A stretch of DNA of 64,000 bases from Eutreptiella sp. 'Long Island Sound 2002' (taxonomy: Eukaryota > Euglenozoa > Euglenophyceae > Eutreptiales > Eutreptiaceae): the NCBI GenBank assembly GCA_964036045.1, contig OZ038388.1, forward strand, positions 5,427,131 to 5,491,130. The letters are read 5' to 3'. Made by a program: the position numbers and the translations under genes. Below, piece after piece: positions 41,103 through 53,229 of this stretch (positions are counted from its first letter, which is position 1; each line of letters opens with the position of its first letter). The notes beneath the pieces were generated by a model that was not told the DNA's origin, made no database searches, and saw only the letters and a program-made list of their open reading frames with translations.

Positions 41103-42473
41103 GTGAACCCCGTGCCTTCGGTCTGTCCTGCCCCGACGCCACACGAGTGCCCCTGCAGCTCCTCCCCCCCCCCCCCCCCCCGTGACGTGACGTATTAGAA
41201 CGGCCGTACACTGCCGGAGGAGGGGGGGTTACCACCCCCCCTCCCCTTCCAATGTTTGAGGCTGACAGCCAAAGTTTTGCTTCGGCGCCTTCGGTGCCAA
41301 GAGGATTGAAGCTTCAACAATTTCGGCCCGCCTTTGGTGGGGACCATACAGGTACCCTTGGAGGAGGGGGGTCCCAGCCACCCCCCACCCCCTTCACACA
41401 CCCCCTTCCCCCCTCTGGTGACCTGGCAGCAGTATAAAAATCCTCAGGATGGTAGCACGCAGGCCAAAGGCCTGCCTGCACTGCTAACAACACATGACAA
41501 CACAGAGAGGGGAGGGTGCGAGTGAGGGTGCGAGTGCGGGGGAGAGGGACACAACAGCAAGCGGGGCGAGGGTGTGCGGGGATGATGGGGAACAGGTACA
41601 CAATGGGTGCGAGCCCTGCGGGGCGCCGCACCGTGGTATTCCTCTCTGCAGGGGTGGACGTGAGTGACAGGGGTGATTAGAAGCTTGAAGGCGGAGCACG
41701 GGACTAGCGGAGGCTGCGGGAGGCGTGGACGTGAGCGTGGACCGGGTGCTGGTGGGCCCGGAGCATGTGTGGGGCCGTTGGCGGCGGCGTGGACAGGACG
41801 TGGGGCAGGTCGTCGGCGACAGCAAGGCAGTGGGACCAGGTAACGCCCCCCGATGGCTCCCGCGGTGGCGCTCTGTGCGCCGGCCTTGTGCCTCGGCCAC
41901 CAAGGCAAGCCGGGGGGGGCGTCGGGAACGGTGGTCAGACAGGGGTGGGCAAACGGGACGTGTGGGTGCGGTCAACGGCAACCACGGGCGAGATGGATGA
42001 CCTGCTACCGGTTCCTGTGCGCGTCGCGGTCGGCGGCCCCCCGCCGCGACGGCGGCGGCGAGGGTGTTTGCTCATGCCGCGGCCTGTGAGCTGGGGCTGA
42101 GTGGCAGTGGTGAAGCATGGGGGCGTGGAGTGCCCCCGCGCCGCTGCCCAGCTAGAGAGGAGTCGATAAGAGGCGGACGAGGGGAAGAGAGCCGAGGAGC
42201 GGTGGTGAAGCAGGGGCCATGTGGGTCCCACGCCATTGCCCGGCGAGCGCATCCTAGGGGCAAGCGGTGCCACGCAGTGCAAGTGGCCCGCGGGGTCGAC
42301 CCGGGGCACAAGAGGTGACAGAGGTAGAAGCAGAGCAACAGGCGCGGTCATAGATTGCATAACAGAGGCGCGATACCACATGTCACATATGGGCTAAAGT
42401 GACTAGGCCACGGGCAAGAGAAGTGCGACAGCGCGGCTCAGGGGAATCCGTGTGCCTTTGCAGAAACCACACC

Positions 42474-43292
42474 ATGGCAGCACGACAACCGCCGATCACG
42501 GGGGCCTTCCTCAGTGCAAAGGAGGCCAACCAACGGGTTGACCTTAACACCCTACCAGCGGACCGCCAGTGGAAACACATAGCAGTCTCTGATGTGATCC
42601 GCGTGGACGTCGTGTACGACAACGCGCCAGGGGACCTGGCGGCGAGCAACTTGAGGGACGCCAAGGGGGCGCAGTGGCATGACTTTGGGGTGTTGGCGGA
42701 TGTCACCCTGGCGACGAGTGCAACGGCATCCAGGGTTCCGATATCGTTCTTTCTTCAAGACCAGGTTCTCTTGTTGTCATGGGTATGCAAAGACATTTGG
42801 GAGGATCAAGTAGCCACTCTGCGGAACCTCCCTGGACTAGAGAACCTGGTGCAAAGTACGTGGAAGCGGGCGCGGGACGAGTAGATCGCCCACGTGACAG
42901 AAGACGGGCCCCGGTGGGCGGCGGTGCAGGAGGTAGTAGCGAGAACGGTCCCGGTAGTGCTGTTCAAGAAGAAGTTGAAGGCGGCGACATGGGTGGAAGC
43001 GGAGCCGATCCTCGAGGGTGAGAAGACCTTCCCCCCGACGGGGGGCATGAGTGCGGAGGCTCAACGGGGAATGCTGGCGGTGGCGAGCCGCGTGGCATGG
43101 GCAGAAGCCCTCCACCCGGGGAAGAAGTCCATATGCGACCCGGCCCTCCGGTGGTACCGGGATGATCTCCATGTAGCGCAAGACGACGATGAACAGGTCG
43201 TGGACTTTGACGTAGCCAGGCGCTCCCCACACTTGCCGCACAGCTCCTTACGGGACTCGTACTTCAACAGCCTGCACTGGGACCACGGGTGA
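42474..43292 (+). pseudogene. LINE ORF1-like protein with one stop
   Basis: ATG at 42474. The frame is open except for a TAG at 42882-42884 and ends at 43290-43292. Readable parts: DRQWKHIAVSDVIRVDVVYD, SFFLQDQVLLLSWVCKDIWE, LRWYRDDLHVAQDDDEQVVD. No recognised domain. Its position about 4.6 kb upstream of a same-strand EN-RT-RNase H remnant makes an ORF1 role plausible, but an opposite-strand Gag-like fragment intervenes. Confidence 0.45.
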
Positions 43293-43985
43293 GTGGAAGC
43301 ACACCCATAGCACCGTAGGCCTCAGCCAAAGCCCTTGCCCTTCCCCTTGCCTTCGCGGGCCCGCTCTGCGGACCCTCTCGTCTCCTTTGCGCCCCCCTTC
43401 GGGCAGCGGGGCACGTCTTCATCGTCAGAGGGCTCTTCTGACTTTGCACGGACAGACCAACCCCCCACTAGGATGCCCTTGCGCAGCGCGTCTGCGACCT
43501 TGCGAGAACATCTCAGGGAGAATCTCCCCCGGGCTTCGTCGTCCATTGGGTTGAACCCCGCCCCAAAGCAGGCCTCCATGGCGGCGTTGAGTGCCGTGGC
43601 ACATGTATGTTTGCCTAGGACCAAGAAGATCTCTTCGGACAAATTGGCGCCTCCTTGCTGCTTACCGACTTCGGCCCATTGATCGCGCTCCTTCCTCCGA
43701 ATATCCCTATCGTTCTCCGCCTTGTCGGCGTCCCGGATAGCGTCGCGCAAGCGGCACCCCACTCCCACGGGTAGGGCATCCTCTTGGGCCATCAACACGT
43801 GGTCGCATGTCCACTCATCTCCAAGGGCCACCGCCGCCCGCAGCTCTCCCGGGGCCTCGTGATCGCACTCCGGGACCTTGCGCACATTTGTACGTGCCGA
43901 CCCTCCTAGATTCACGTACTCTCGGACAATCTCATCTGCCAGCCTTTGCGAGGGCGGCTTCCAACCCGGGGCCGCTCCCAGTGGA
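43061..43985 (-). pseudogene. Gag/ORF1-like protein with zinc knuckle, minus strand
   Basis: On the minus strand the frame reads RLADEIVREYVNLGG, a long charged region (DADKAENDRDIRRKERDQWA, LSEEIFLVLGKHTCATALNA), an acidic/basic tail KGKGKGFG, a TGA at 43322-43324, then in the same frame RCYGCASTHPWSQC, a CX2CX3HX4C knuckle, and LCGKCGE. The TGA would be Arg as CGA. Coding character is good from 43985 to about 43250 and then fades into Ser-rich reading that overlaps the + strand ORF1-like frame. This is probably an ORF1/Gag of an element in the opposite orientation. Confidence 0.55.
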
Positions 43986-44062
43986 GGGCGTCAATGCTGT
44001 GACATCTCTGCGGGACACCGGAGGAGGATCCTGGCATCTCTGCGGGACACCGGAGGAGGATC

Positions 44063-44854
44063 ATGGGGCACTCCTCTCGGGGCCGGCGAGGACATCTACA
44101 GGAGCTTTGCGCGGTGACCCGGGCGAGTAGTGAGTGGTATGTGGCGGAGTACGGCAGGCCGTGGGAATGGACAGTGAACCTTGTCCCGAACGTGGAAGAG
44201 GAACAACACCGGCCTCGGGAACTTAGCAGGTCTCCGAAACGAAGAAGGCGTTCGAAGTCACGGTCGCGGTCCCCTCGATCAAGGCGCTCGAAGAGCCCCA
44301 AAAGCCCAAGGAGGGACTCGCGGGGAAGGAGGAGCCGAGACTGAGGACGTGGGCGAGACCAAGATAGTGGCATGGCGTGGGAGAGGCGTCGTGAGCACTG
44401 AGACCGTGACCGGGACTATGACCGGGAGTATGACCGGGATTGCCCCCGGGGACGGGAGCACGACAGGGATCGAAGAGGACATCCGGACGCGAGCCACCCG
44501 ATGGCGCTGCCGTGGCATTGGGGATGGAGCCCCCAACCGGTGGCGCCGAGCCCGGATGCGGGTCAGCGGGTGCACTCCCCGCGGGATGGGCACCCCTCGG
44601 GAACGACGTGGGCCGGAGGCCGGATGCCCCCGGATGCCGGATGCCCCCGGCGCCGCGGGCGGGGCCCCCCAGACGCCAGAGCAGCTCCCGCAGTGCGCGG
44701 TGCGAGCCGAGTGTGGGAGGACCGCCCCCTAACGGTCGGGTTTTCGTTTCCGTTTTCTTTTGTACATCCGCAGGTCCGGGGTTTTTCCAGACCTCCTGTG
44801 GGGAGTCCCTGCAACAGCTTTCAGATCCCTTGGCTACACAGCCGGGGTGTATGA
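44063..44854 (+). pseudogene. RS/RD-repeat protein fragment
   Basis: Reads RSPKRRRRSKSRSRSPRSRR and RSKSPKSPRRDSRGRRSRD, then TGA at 44342-44344. The same frame continues GRGRDQDSGMAWERRREH, TGA at 44399-44401, then DRDRDYDREYDRDCPRGREH. Both TGAs sit where Arg (CGA) fits the repeat. RS/RD domains occur in splicing factors and in some element proteins. A 28-base direct duplication (CATCTCTGCGGGACACCGGA and on) lies just upstream, near 44004-44062. Confidence 0.5.
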
Positions 44855-45485
44855 AGTTTGGTTCGACAGATGATCGCAGCTGTGGCCCGACGGGTTTCCC
44901 GGGGCAAAGTCTCAGCGATATTTTGCGTTTACGACACAACATCCGCCGTAAGGCCGGTGGACACGAGACATGTTGAGCAAATTGAGGCGAATTGTGGCTA
45001 TGAGGGCTTCATGTGCTATGCTATGGGTGTACACGCTCGCGGGGCATGTCCAGGAATGGAGCCGATACGGGGGACAGGGGCAGATGGGTCCAGGGTAGAC
45101 CGAAGGCATGGACGGAGTGCGCACCAGGCATGTGAGAATTTTTTCAGGGACGGATGTGCCGGGAGTGTGAGGTGCAGCGGGGGGCGTGAGTGCGGAAAGG
45201 GGCGCCAACTCGCTGGGTTCAGGGTTTTGCTTAGTGTCCATCCTACCCTACCCCGGGGGGGGGTGGGTCTGGCAGAATTTCAGGGTGGGTGGGTGTCCAA
45301 CCCCCCCCCCCCCCAGGGTGGGGTGGGACTTTGTGGGGGCCCTTGGGTCTATCGAGCCAGTGCCACTTCTTTCTTTCTTTAGTTGCAGGGTGTGAGTCGA
45401 GCAGTGATGATGACAATTAGACTGACATGATGGTTGTTCACCTCTGTGAAAAACTTGGTCTTCTGTATTGCATGTCTCAGTTGGG

Positions 45486-45520
45486 TACGTGGGTGGGTGG
45501 GTGGGTGGGTGGGTGTCAGA
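45486..45520 (+). repeat. GGGT microsatellite
   Basis: Tandem GGTGGGTGGGTGGG in a region (45240-45610) rich in GGGTGGGTGTC-like phrases and G or C runs; several phrases are repeated inversely at 45290-45320 and 45525-45600. Confidence 0.7.
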
Positions 45521-45659
45521 CCCCCTCCCCCCCCCCCGGGGGGGGGGTGGGACATTTGTCGGTCTGTGGGTATGCCAAAATTCTGGGTGGGTGGGTCCCT
45601 GAATTAACCCCCCCCCTAACCTAGCCCTAGGGTGGCTAAGCAAAACCCTGGCTGGGTTA

Positions 45660-47000
45660 TGGTGGGTTACATCCAACTAGAGAGTGCAAAGTAGGAGGTG
45701 GAGTCGGGTCGGGGTCGTGAGACCGAAGTGTACCGGCGCCCAGCGATCACCCTAGGACAGAGAACATGGTGGCGAGACAACAATGCTCGTGGATGGTGAG
45801 TAGAGGGGCCGCCGGAGGAGACGCAAAAAGCACACGTGGGATGGGGGGCGTGGTGGTGCGACGCTAGTGCCCCGGGGCTGTGGGTAGTGGGAGCGCGGTG
45901 AGCCTATGGTGTGCTGCCTGTGTCCGCACATCAAAGATGCAACAGCGTGAAATATATATGGACTTCCCCGGAGGGAGTTGTCCGACATTGGCTAAAGATT
46001 TTCTCCCGGGCGTACAAAATTCGGTGGCCGCCGGGCCCGTTCGATGGGCAGTGTCTGACAGTGTCTGACGGAGGCCCTCCGCATGGTGGCGCCAAGGCTG
46101 CTGACACTGATTGACTACCTCCTGGGCACCCTCCATGCGTGGATACGGGAGGGGGCTAATGACCTTACATTGGGCCGGTGGTGGGAACGTTATCGCATGA
46201 GGGATGGTCAAGATTGCATTGTACGGCATTGTACAGGCGCTACAAGCGCGCCGACTTCGCCTTTGCGATGGCCCCAGCCATCGGGCGTGATAGGTGGAGA
46301 TGCCCGGAGCGGCTGGGCATGATGGTGCGGGTCTTGTTTCATCGGGAGGCGTTGCCCCCACCCGCGCTACGCAAGGAGCGCCCGTTCATCCCCGCATGAG
46401 GTGGCAGGAGGCCCGGCACAGGGTGCTTCTCTTGGAAGGATGGGACCCATGGGGGGGAGGGCCACGGGTGCGCAGTGGATGTGTTGGGTCGTATTTATGA
46501 CACCGTCAGTGACCACCCCACAGCAGTGGAGCAAAGATGGGAACACGCCGTGCGCCGGGTGCAGGCGCGTCTGCCCTACGTCACGGCAGGGGACTTTGTG
46601 GCACTCCCGCCGGTCAGCGCCCAACTGGCGACGTGGGAAATCCTCAGAGTCCACTGGCGCGCTCGCCGGTCACGCGGCATGCACGGGAATTAGTTTGGAG
46701 GTGGGTCCACGACTAGACTGCGGGGGCGGAACTGCGGTGAGGTCAGTACAGGTGCCCGCCCCCTCTCGTCGCGGCGTGCGCCTTACAGCATGTTACTGCA
46801 AGATGACTGGGGCCCTGCCCTCGCGGCGGAATTGGCCGTGCAGCCCCGCCTGTGGGAAGAAGGGGTTTGGATAGATGCTGGTTGCCCGGACCTGCAGGGG
46901 CGGGCTGGCAGTGAGGTCAGCCGGTATTGGTGCCCGTTGACGTACGTGCAGGAACAAGTGCTGATTTTCGAGATTGACCAGTTACCGTGGCCAATGGAGT
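45660..47000. other. degenerate region upstream of LINE Pol
   Basis: Short frames on + with scattered protein-like stretches (for example 46790-47017: VQPRLWEEGVWIDAGCPDLQ and YVQEQVLIFEIDQLPWPMES). They may be the frameshifted N-terminal part of the LINE at 47036-51162. No motif identified. Confidence 0.35.
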
Positions 47001-47035
47001 CGGGTGTCGGGCGGTAGGCATGGATCGGTGCATCG

Positions 47036-50000
47036 GTGGACGCGGAGTGGACGGGCCTCTTTCGCAGGGCTATGGGGGCTGCGTCGGCGGCGCCCACGTT
47101 GGTGTTTGAAGCGTGGCACACCCAAGGAGAAGTCCGACTGGGAGACCTAAAGGGGGCGTCGGCGCTGATGGCCCTAAGGGGGGATGCGGTCCTACGCCAA
47201 TGGGATTTCTCCCTGCTACTACCACGGGGGATGGCGGTACGATGGCCTCGGGGCAGCCCGGGCACATCGGCGGATAGGTATGTGCCTCGCCAACGGCCGG
47301 TCCGATGGGGGAGCCTGGCCGCCACTCGGGTCTGCACGCTATTGCTGGCGGTGGGGGATGTACTCCGCCCCGGGGAGCCGGTGGCCATGGTGGGGGACCA
47401 ACAGAGTGCGTCCTCAGAGGAGGAAGATGAGGGCCAAGCGGACGGTTCGTCCTCCTCAGCCTCGGGGTCGGAAGACTGGGACAGCGATCAGGAGGTGACA
47501 GACAGGAAGGCACCACGGCCCGGGGTCCCCCTCCGTCTCGGGGTGCTCAATGTGCGTGGATGGTCAATGTGCCTGGAAGAGGGCGGAAGTGGAAGCCACC
47601 ATGCGGCGGCAGCACCTGGATGTCTTGGGCGTGACAGAAACACACTCTCGCCGGCAAGGGTGGCAGTTTGCCCCCTCATACACGGCGTTGGAATCAGGTG
47701 CCGTGGATGTGGAGGGGAACGCGGTGCTAGTGCCGGAGGAGGCAGAATTGACTTTGCGCCCCGAGGGGGCCACTGATACCGAGTTCGTGGTGGTGGTACA
47801 ATCAGGGGAGGTGGATCGCTTGAGGCTGGTGCTGGTGTATGCCCGGCCGGGAGAGGCGGGCCCAGCGGTATACCGCCGGTGGACCGACATCGTCACGTCT
47901 TCCGCACTGCCGGTGGTGGTCATGGGGACTTTAACAAGGACGCCCTGCGAGACCCACAGCTCAGCCGGGTGGTCAAGGAGTGGGGGTATCAAGTTCAGCC
48001 GCCCCGGTGGGCGTGGACATGGCGTTGAGCGGGAGCACATGCGGGGCAACACTCGATGATAGACTTTGTGCTGGTCCCAAACGGCTTGCCCGTGAGGGAG
48101 TGCCTGCAGGTGGGGCGTATGCCGGTGCGCACCGACCACCGGCTGGTGGTGGTAGAGGTCTCCTTGGCGGGGGGGGGGGGGGGGGGGCACGCCCGGCACG
48201 GCTTGGGGTTCTTCCAAGGCCGGCCCACGTAGCCCACCGGCAGGTGCCGGAACATCAATGGGAGAGTTTTGCTAGAGACCATGAGACGTGGTCCTCTACG
48301 TGGGAACCTCATCCGGATCTCCCGCTCCAGGAATGGGTGGAGCGGACGTTGCAGATCCTATGTGAGGCGGTTGGACTCCCCGTAGGGACAACGGACATCC
48401 AGGTGCACAATGATGTGTGGACCACCCTCATGGCACGCAAGCACCGGTGGGCGGCCCAACAGGGGTTTGATCGAGAGGCAGGTCAGGACGCACGGCCCAT
48501 GGACTTTGAGAATGCCCGGAGACGTATCCGGTGGAGGAAGGGGGGCCAGTTTGCGCCGATCTCAACGCTCTGTGATGGGCGGGGCCGTGAATGTACGGGG
48601 GTCGACGTGCTGCAGGAGCTACCGCTGCAGATGGAAGCCAAGCAGGGCCCACCGGGGGGGTTCTTCCCGGACGAGGGGGCGGGGCCCTCCGGGACTACAC
48701 CCCAGGGGAATTGCAGCAGGTGGTGAGAGGCTGGAAGCCATCGGCCCCGGGGAAGTCCGGCGTACTGGCGGCGGCCATGAAGAAAGTGCGGGCTCTGTCC
48801 TTAGCAGTCCTGCGGGATGCCATAGCGGCATTAGGGTGCAAGCTGTACATCAAGATGGTCTTGCGGTTCGTGGTGCACCTTCCTCTGCACAAACGGCCCA
48901 AGGTGTGCACGGAGGAGGACACGCGTCCTATGGCGCTGGAGGAAGAGATGGCCAGGATCATAGCGGAACTGATCCTGCGGGAAATGGATTCGTGGGTCGC
49001 GTCGTAACAGTGGGCATACCAGGCGGGACGCTTAGTAGGAGAGGCGGCCCACCTCATGGCGATGATCCTGGACAAGGCCCGAGAGACCACCGGCCAGGCT
49101 ACGTTGTACAAACGGGACACGTCCAATGCCTATGGCACGGTGGACCCGTCGGGGGTGGCATACCTCGGGAGACGCGAAGGGGTGCAGCTCCCGGCGGCGA
49201 AGTGGTACCAGACGTACCTACAGCCAGTGCGGGTGATCTCCATCACAGCAGCAGGAGTGTCACGGGCTTGGAAGTTCAAGATCGGGGTGTTCCAGGGCTC
49301 GCCGCTCAGTCCGCGGGTGTACATGTATCAGGAAAAGATCTACATGGAAGCGGTGGGGCCAGAGGACACCGGGTTCCCGCCCTTCCCGACGAGTACGGGC
49401 AAGTTCCGGGCGGCCACGGAGCCTTACTCCGATGATGCGGTCGTGGTGGGCGTGACGGAAGAGTTTGTGGTGCGGCAGCTACGCCGACAAGACGAGGTGG
49501 CCCCACGATACAGAGTGCTCCATGTACTAGAGAAGGAGGAGTACTTGAGCACCTGATGGGATGCCCGGGGGAAAGCAAGTTTAGGGGTCTTACGAGACTG
49601 GCATTACGGGAAAGCGGCCCGGCGGACAGTGCGCCAAGGCCTCCGAGTGCTGGGTTGCCAAGTGTACCAAGGTGCGTCCGGAATGCAGGCACGTCGAGCA
49701 GTTCGAGGCACGGTGGAGATGTGGAGTGCGGCGCGGGGACCGGGATCCACCGTGAAGGACATGGCCCGGGTGTACCAAGAACAAGTGGCGGTGCAAGCGC
49801 AAGCGGTTCCGTTATCGGAGAGGGACGTGTGCAAGATGGCGGCCCCGGCGGGCAGGGTATGGCGGAAACATCTGCACTTGCATGTGCGGACGGACTCCTC
49901 CACACTGTGGCATTTGTTGGACAAGGCGCTGCAGGTCAAGTACCTTCGCACCGTGGCGCGCAGGTCGACAGTGCGTATGCAGTTGCGACTCGCGAATGGG

Positions 50001-51162
50001 CTGCACAGTGATTCCGCGGCGTGGGCAGTACACAGGTGGTTCTGGCGGGCGGTGGGCTCCGTGGAGGCTCGGCTGGTACAGCTTCTCGAAGAGATCCATG
50101 AAGAACTGGTGGACGTGACGGCGAAACTGAGACGCGGCGGTCCCAGTGAGGCCTTGTTGCTGCCTTGGGCGGAGTGGACCCACCGAGCGCCCGGAGCACA
50201 GGTGGTGGTGTATACATATGCGAGCTGCCGGGAGACGGCGCGGGGTACGGGAACGTGAGCTGGACTAGTTGTGCAGATAGATAACACGTGGTGGGGAGTG
50301 GCGGTACCCCTGCCACCGGAGGTGGACAATACTACCGCGGAATTGCTGGCCCTAGCTCTAGGGCGTTGGATCGCGGGATGCCTCAGGGACCTCGGGGCAC
50401 GGGCAGAGGAGGTGGTGTATGCCGCCCAAGCCGCGGAGTTCCTGTTGGTGGGGTGCCCATATCGACAGCGAGACAGCGAGACCTCTGAGCAAAGCAATAC
50501 AGTGGAGTGTTACTCCATCCGAGGCGGTTCACTGGTGGGTACCGGGCCATGTGGAGGCTCCAGACAATGATGAGGACTATGAACGTCGGCGGCAGGGGAA
50601 TGCGTGGGCCGATGGTTATGCGGAAGTCGCGACGCGGAAAAGCGCATGCGGGCACCGAGTGGCCCTCCCTTTGTCATTGGGAGGGGCGTACGGGTCGAGG
50701 AGAGCGGACGGCCTGGGAAGGATGGAATGGCGCATCCACCGGCCGGGGTATTGGCGCCCCCCGAGAAAGATGGACTCCTCGTTCGAGGAGCAGCTGACAG
50801 CCTACCTGGAGGATGCGCTGACCTTGGCTCCCCTGCACCTGGGGAGTGGCACCCCCCTCTCCAAGCATGTGGCCGGTGCCAACATAAGGATGAGACCACG
50901 TAGAGATTTCGGTGCCCCTGTCATCGGGAGCGGTGGTAGACGGCAGCACGGGCGGCAGGGGGTCACTGGAGAATCCCGGATGGAGACGTCCTGCTGGTGG
51001 TCTCCAACCTGCCAAGTAGTCGGACATGCCTGGGGGAACAAGGGCGGAACTCACGACCGGGCCGCTGTCCCATGGGGACCGTATGTGGCCCCACATGTGG
51101 TCGCGGTGCTGGAGTTTCAGCGTTGGGTGCAAGTGGTGCGCCGGTTCGTGGAAGACTTGTGA
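47036..51162 (+). pseudogene. LINE Pol relic: endonuclease, reverse transcriptase, RNase H
   Basis: Reading across at least six frame breaks gives a complete LINE order. Endonuclease (APE type): LGVLNVRGW near 47535, LGVTETH near 47624, GDFNKDALRDP near 47923 (after a one-base shift), a TGA at 48026-48028, MIDFVLVP near 48056, RTDHRLVVVEV near 48130. Reverse transcriptase: TRPMALEEEMARI near 48925, motif A RDTSNAYGTV near 49114, motif B FQGSPLSP near 49292, motif C YSDDAVVVG near 49424. RNase H: a degenerate start (VVYTYASC near 50207), TTAELLALAL near 50332, WWVPGHVE near 50535 and GNAWADGYAE near 50600. A Ser/Glu-rich linker precedes the endonuclease. The many shifts show it is dead. Confidence 0.8.
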
Positions 51163-51568
51163 AGGAACGAACGAGAGGACGGGGTACGACGAGGTCCAGG
51201 AGGTGGAAGTGCCGGCAGAAGCGGGACTTACAAGGTTCATGTCTGTCGAAGGCGAGAGGGTGTGACAAGCAAAAACAGGAACGGTACGGGGCACAGTACG
51301 GGGCACTACGGGGCACAGAGACAGCGGGGGCGGGTGCGAGGGGTCGACGGTAGGGGACGAGAGATGCGAGTGGGCGGGTACGAGGGGCGGACGGATGACC
51401 AGGGCGGAGAGCCGCCACCCATACCCTTTGACGCGGCATAGGTCCGTCGGGGGGACTCCCCTTGGGGGGGGGGGGGGGGGGCACCGGCCGCCATAGCCGG
51501 TGTCGTACAACCAACCAACCAACCAACCCTTCCCCCCTCTCTAATACATCCCTGCCCCCCACCCCCCC

Positions 51569-51785
51569 CTGTCAGGAAAATGATCCTGCATATGCACACC
51601 CCTGCGCGCACAAGTCAGTGCTGGAGTCGGCAAACCCCGCATGGACTCGGAGTGTGCATCTGGATGCACCTGGTCAACGGCATGGGCAACAGCCCATGGG
51701 ATGTGCAAGGGCGAGAGGCCAATAGGCGCCGCCAAAGGCAAGCAACCAAATACCGAGGCCTTGTGCCAACCCCCCCCCGCCCCCC
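51569..51785 (+). repeat. dispersed repeat family F, copy 1
   Basis: GTCAGGAAAATGATCCTGCA, CAAGTCAGTGCTGGAGTCGG, GGACTCGGAGTGTGCATCTG and then GGCGAGAGGCCAATAGGCGC, CCGAGGCCTTGTGCCAACCC. The first half recurs at 59752-59880; the second half recurs at 59581-59655 and 59988-60058. Confidence 0.8.
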
Positions 51786-51796
51786 CTAGACCCCCA

Positions 51797-51975
51797 CAAA
51801 GGGCTCCCGTGACAGAGCCTTGGTAGAGTGGCAGTGTGAGGACCAGTCCGGGCTCAGAAATCAGGCCGCAAAGCGGCCCGAACGACAAAAAAGTTGAACA
51901 AAACTGCCCCCATGACATTTCCCTCAAAACGATGAGCGCGTCGTGGCGATCACTTTGAGGTCCATATGTTGGGGT
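51797..51975 (+). repeat. dispersed repeat family B, copy 2
   Basis: GGGCTCCCGTGACAGAG to CTCAAAACGATGAGCGCG and GGCGATCACTTTGAGG, then TGTTGGGGTACCCTGGACC. Same order as 32598-32766 but longer at the 3' end. Confidence 0.7.
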
Positions 51976-52640
51976 ACCCTGGACCCCCCCACCCCCTGTG
52001 GGCCTTTCTGGGGCTCCGTCACGGGAGCCCCCCCCCCCCCCACCCCCGCGTGGAGGTCTGAAGCATGCCCCTGAACGACCCCCCCCCCCCCCGCCGCCCC
52101 CCGGAAGCCCCCCCCTCCCCCCCCCTCCCCTGTCCTCATCCGGAAGGCGTTAAGGTGCAACGGTTGTTGTGGAGGGTCAAGGCTGCCCCCCCTTCGTGTC
52201 GGCAGACCTACACCCCCCAACGGAGATGACGGGCCGAGGCGTGGGAGGCAGATGTCACGGGGATGCCGTGTCCATCTGGATCTGTCCTGCCCCCCCCCCC
52301 GTCGCCGCTATGGCATCCCTCCCCCGCACCCCCCCCCCGTAGAGTGCTCTGCAGCGAGTGGACAACGCAACAGCAGGAGAACACGTTTGCTCTGCTCCAA
52401 CACTGGTGGTCCGCCTGCGGGTCCCATGTCTGAACGATGTCCAATGATTCGATGATCTCCGGTCCACTTTATATCGGACAGGGGGAGGCTCTGAATGGCA
52501 TTGCACTCAACATTTCGGCGCCCAAACTCTTGCATCTTGGGCCGGCTTCACGGAAAGGGAGTGGCACACAACACTCACACCCCCTTGGTACCTGCCGGCC
52601 TGTTTGTTGCGAATATCATGTGTGTGTCGGGGGGGGGGGG
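51976..52640. other. no gene recognised; C-run-rich
   Basis: More than ten C-runs of eight or longer, separated by short unique stretches. No coding frame with convincing composition. Confidence 0.5.
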
Positions 52641-52647
52641 GGGGGGG

Positions 52648-52863
52648 CAGGGATGCATTGGAAGGGGAGGAGGGGAACCCCCCACCCCCCTCCAGGGCGC
52701 CCAGCCTATGCCCAGCCACTGTCCCCTGACGGCAAGTGCCGGCTTCAACGGCATTTGTAAGGGACAGTAACCGCCCCCAACCGCTTCGGCAACTTCCTCC
52801 AACCGCCTGCCTAACCGCCTCTGGGGCCGCCTCTGAGGTGCCTTCCCTTCTAATGCATCCCTG
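52648..52863 (-). mobile_element. CAGGG-ended MITE, copy b
   Basis: 216 bases, reverse orientation to copy a. Left CAGGGATGCATTGGAAGGG, right CCCTTCTAATGCATCCCTG. The interior matches copy a (CCCAGCCACTGTCCCCTGAC, AACCGCCTGCCTAACCGCC). The flanks are a G-run on the left and GGGGCAGG on the right. Confidence 0.8.
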
Positions 52864-52996
52864 GGGGCAGGGGGCGGGGAGGGGGAGGGGGTCCAAGTGG
52901 CCAAACGCAGCGCAATACCCTGGGTCCCGAACTGAGCCAATCCCATCATTTTTGCGTGCGCACCTCCGAGGCCGTCCCTCTGCCGCTGTCCCGCAG

Positions 52997-53089
52997 ACGT
53001 ACGTGCTAAGGGACGTGGTCCAGTGCGCGGCGATCCACAAAGTGTGCTTCAGCAACCTCCGCGGGCAGCTGTTCGGCACCTGTGCCCAG
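52997..53089 (+). CDS. host-gene exon E (predicted)
   Basis: Acceptor CTGTCCCGCAG ending at 52996, donor CAG|GTGTGC at 53090; 31 codons, phase 0 at both ends: TYVLRDVVQCAAIHKVCFSN, LRGQLFGTCAQ. Good splice sites and coding composition. The preceding exon candidate (D) lies 12 kb upstream with the LINE relic between. Confidence 0.55.
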
Positions 53090-53126
53090 GTGTGCGTTGC
53101 GCAGACTTGCCACTGGCGTCTGCCGG

Positions 53127-53229
53127 CTCAGACATGATCGGATGGAGCAGGGTCCTACTGAGCCACACGCCGGACGCGGCACCTTCCTACCGAGTTCTGG
53201 TGGTGCATGGGGCGGGTATTACTGAGTGG
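53127..53229 (+). repeat. dispersed repeat family C, copy 3
   Basis: Matches 33834-33955 (CTGCCGGCTCAGACATGATC to GGTATTACTGAGTGG). In two of three places the family lies just after an exon-like block. Confidence 0.7.

Noticed and set aside
47070-47516. Minus-strand Pro-rich frames opposite the LINE linker
   Set aside because: Pro/Arg-rich low complexity from GC-rich antisense; the endonuclease reads on the + strand.
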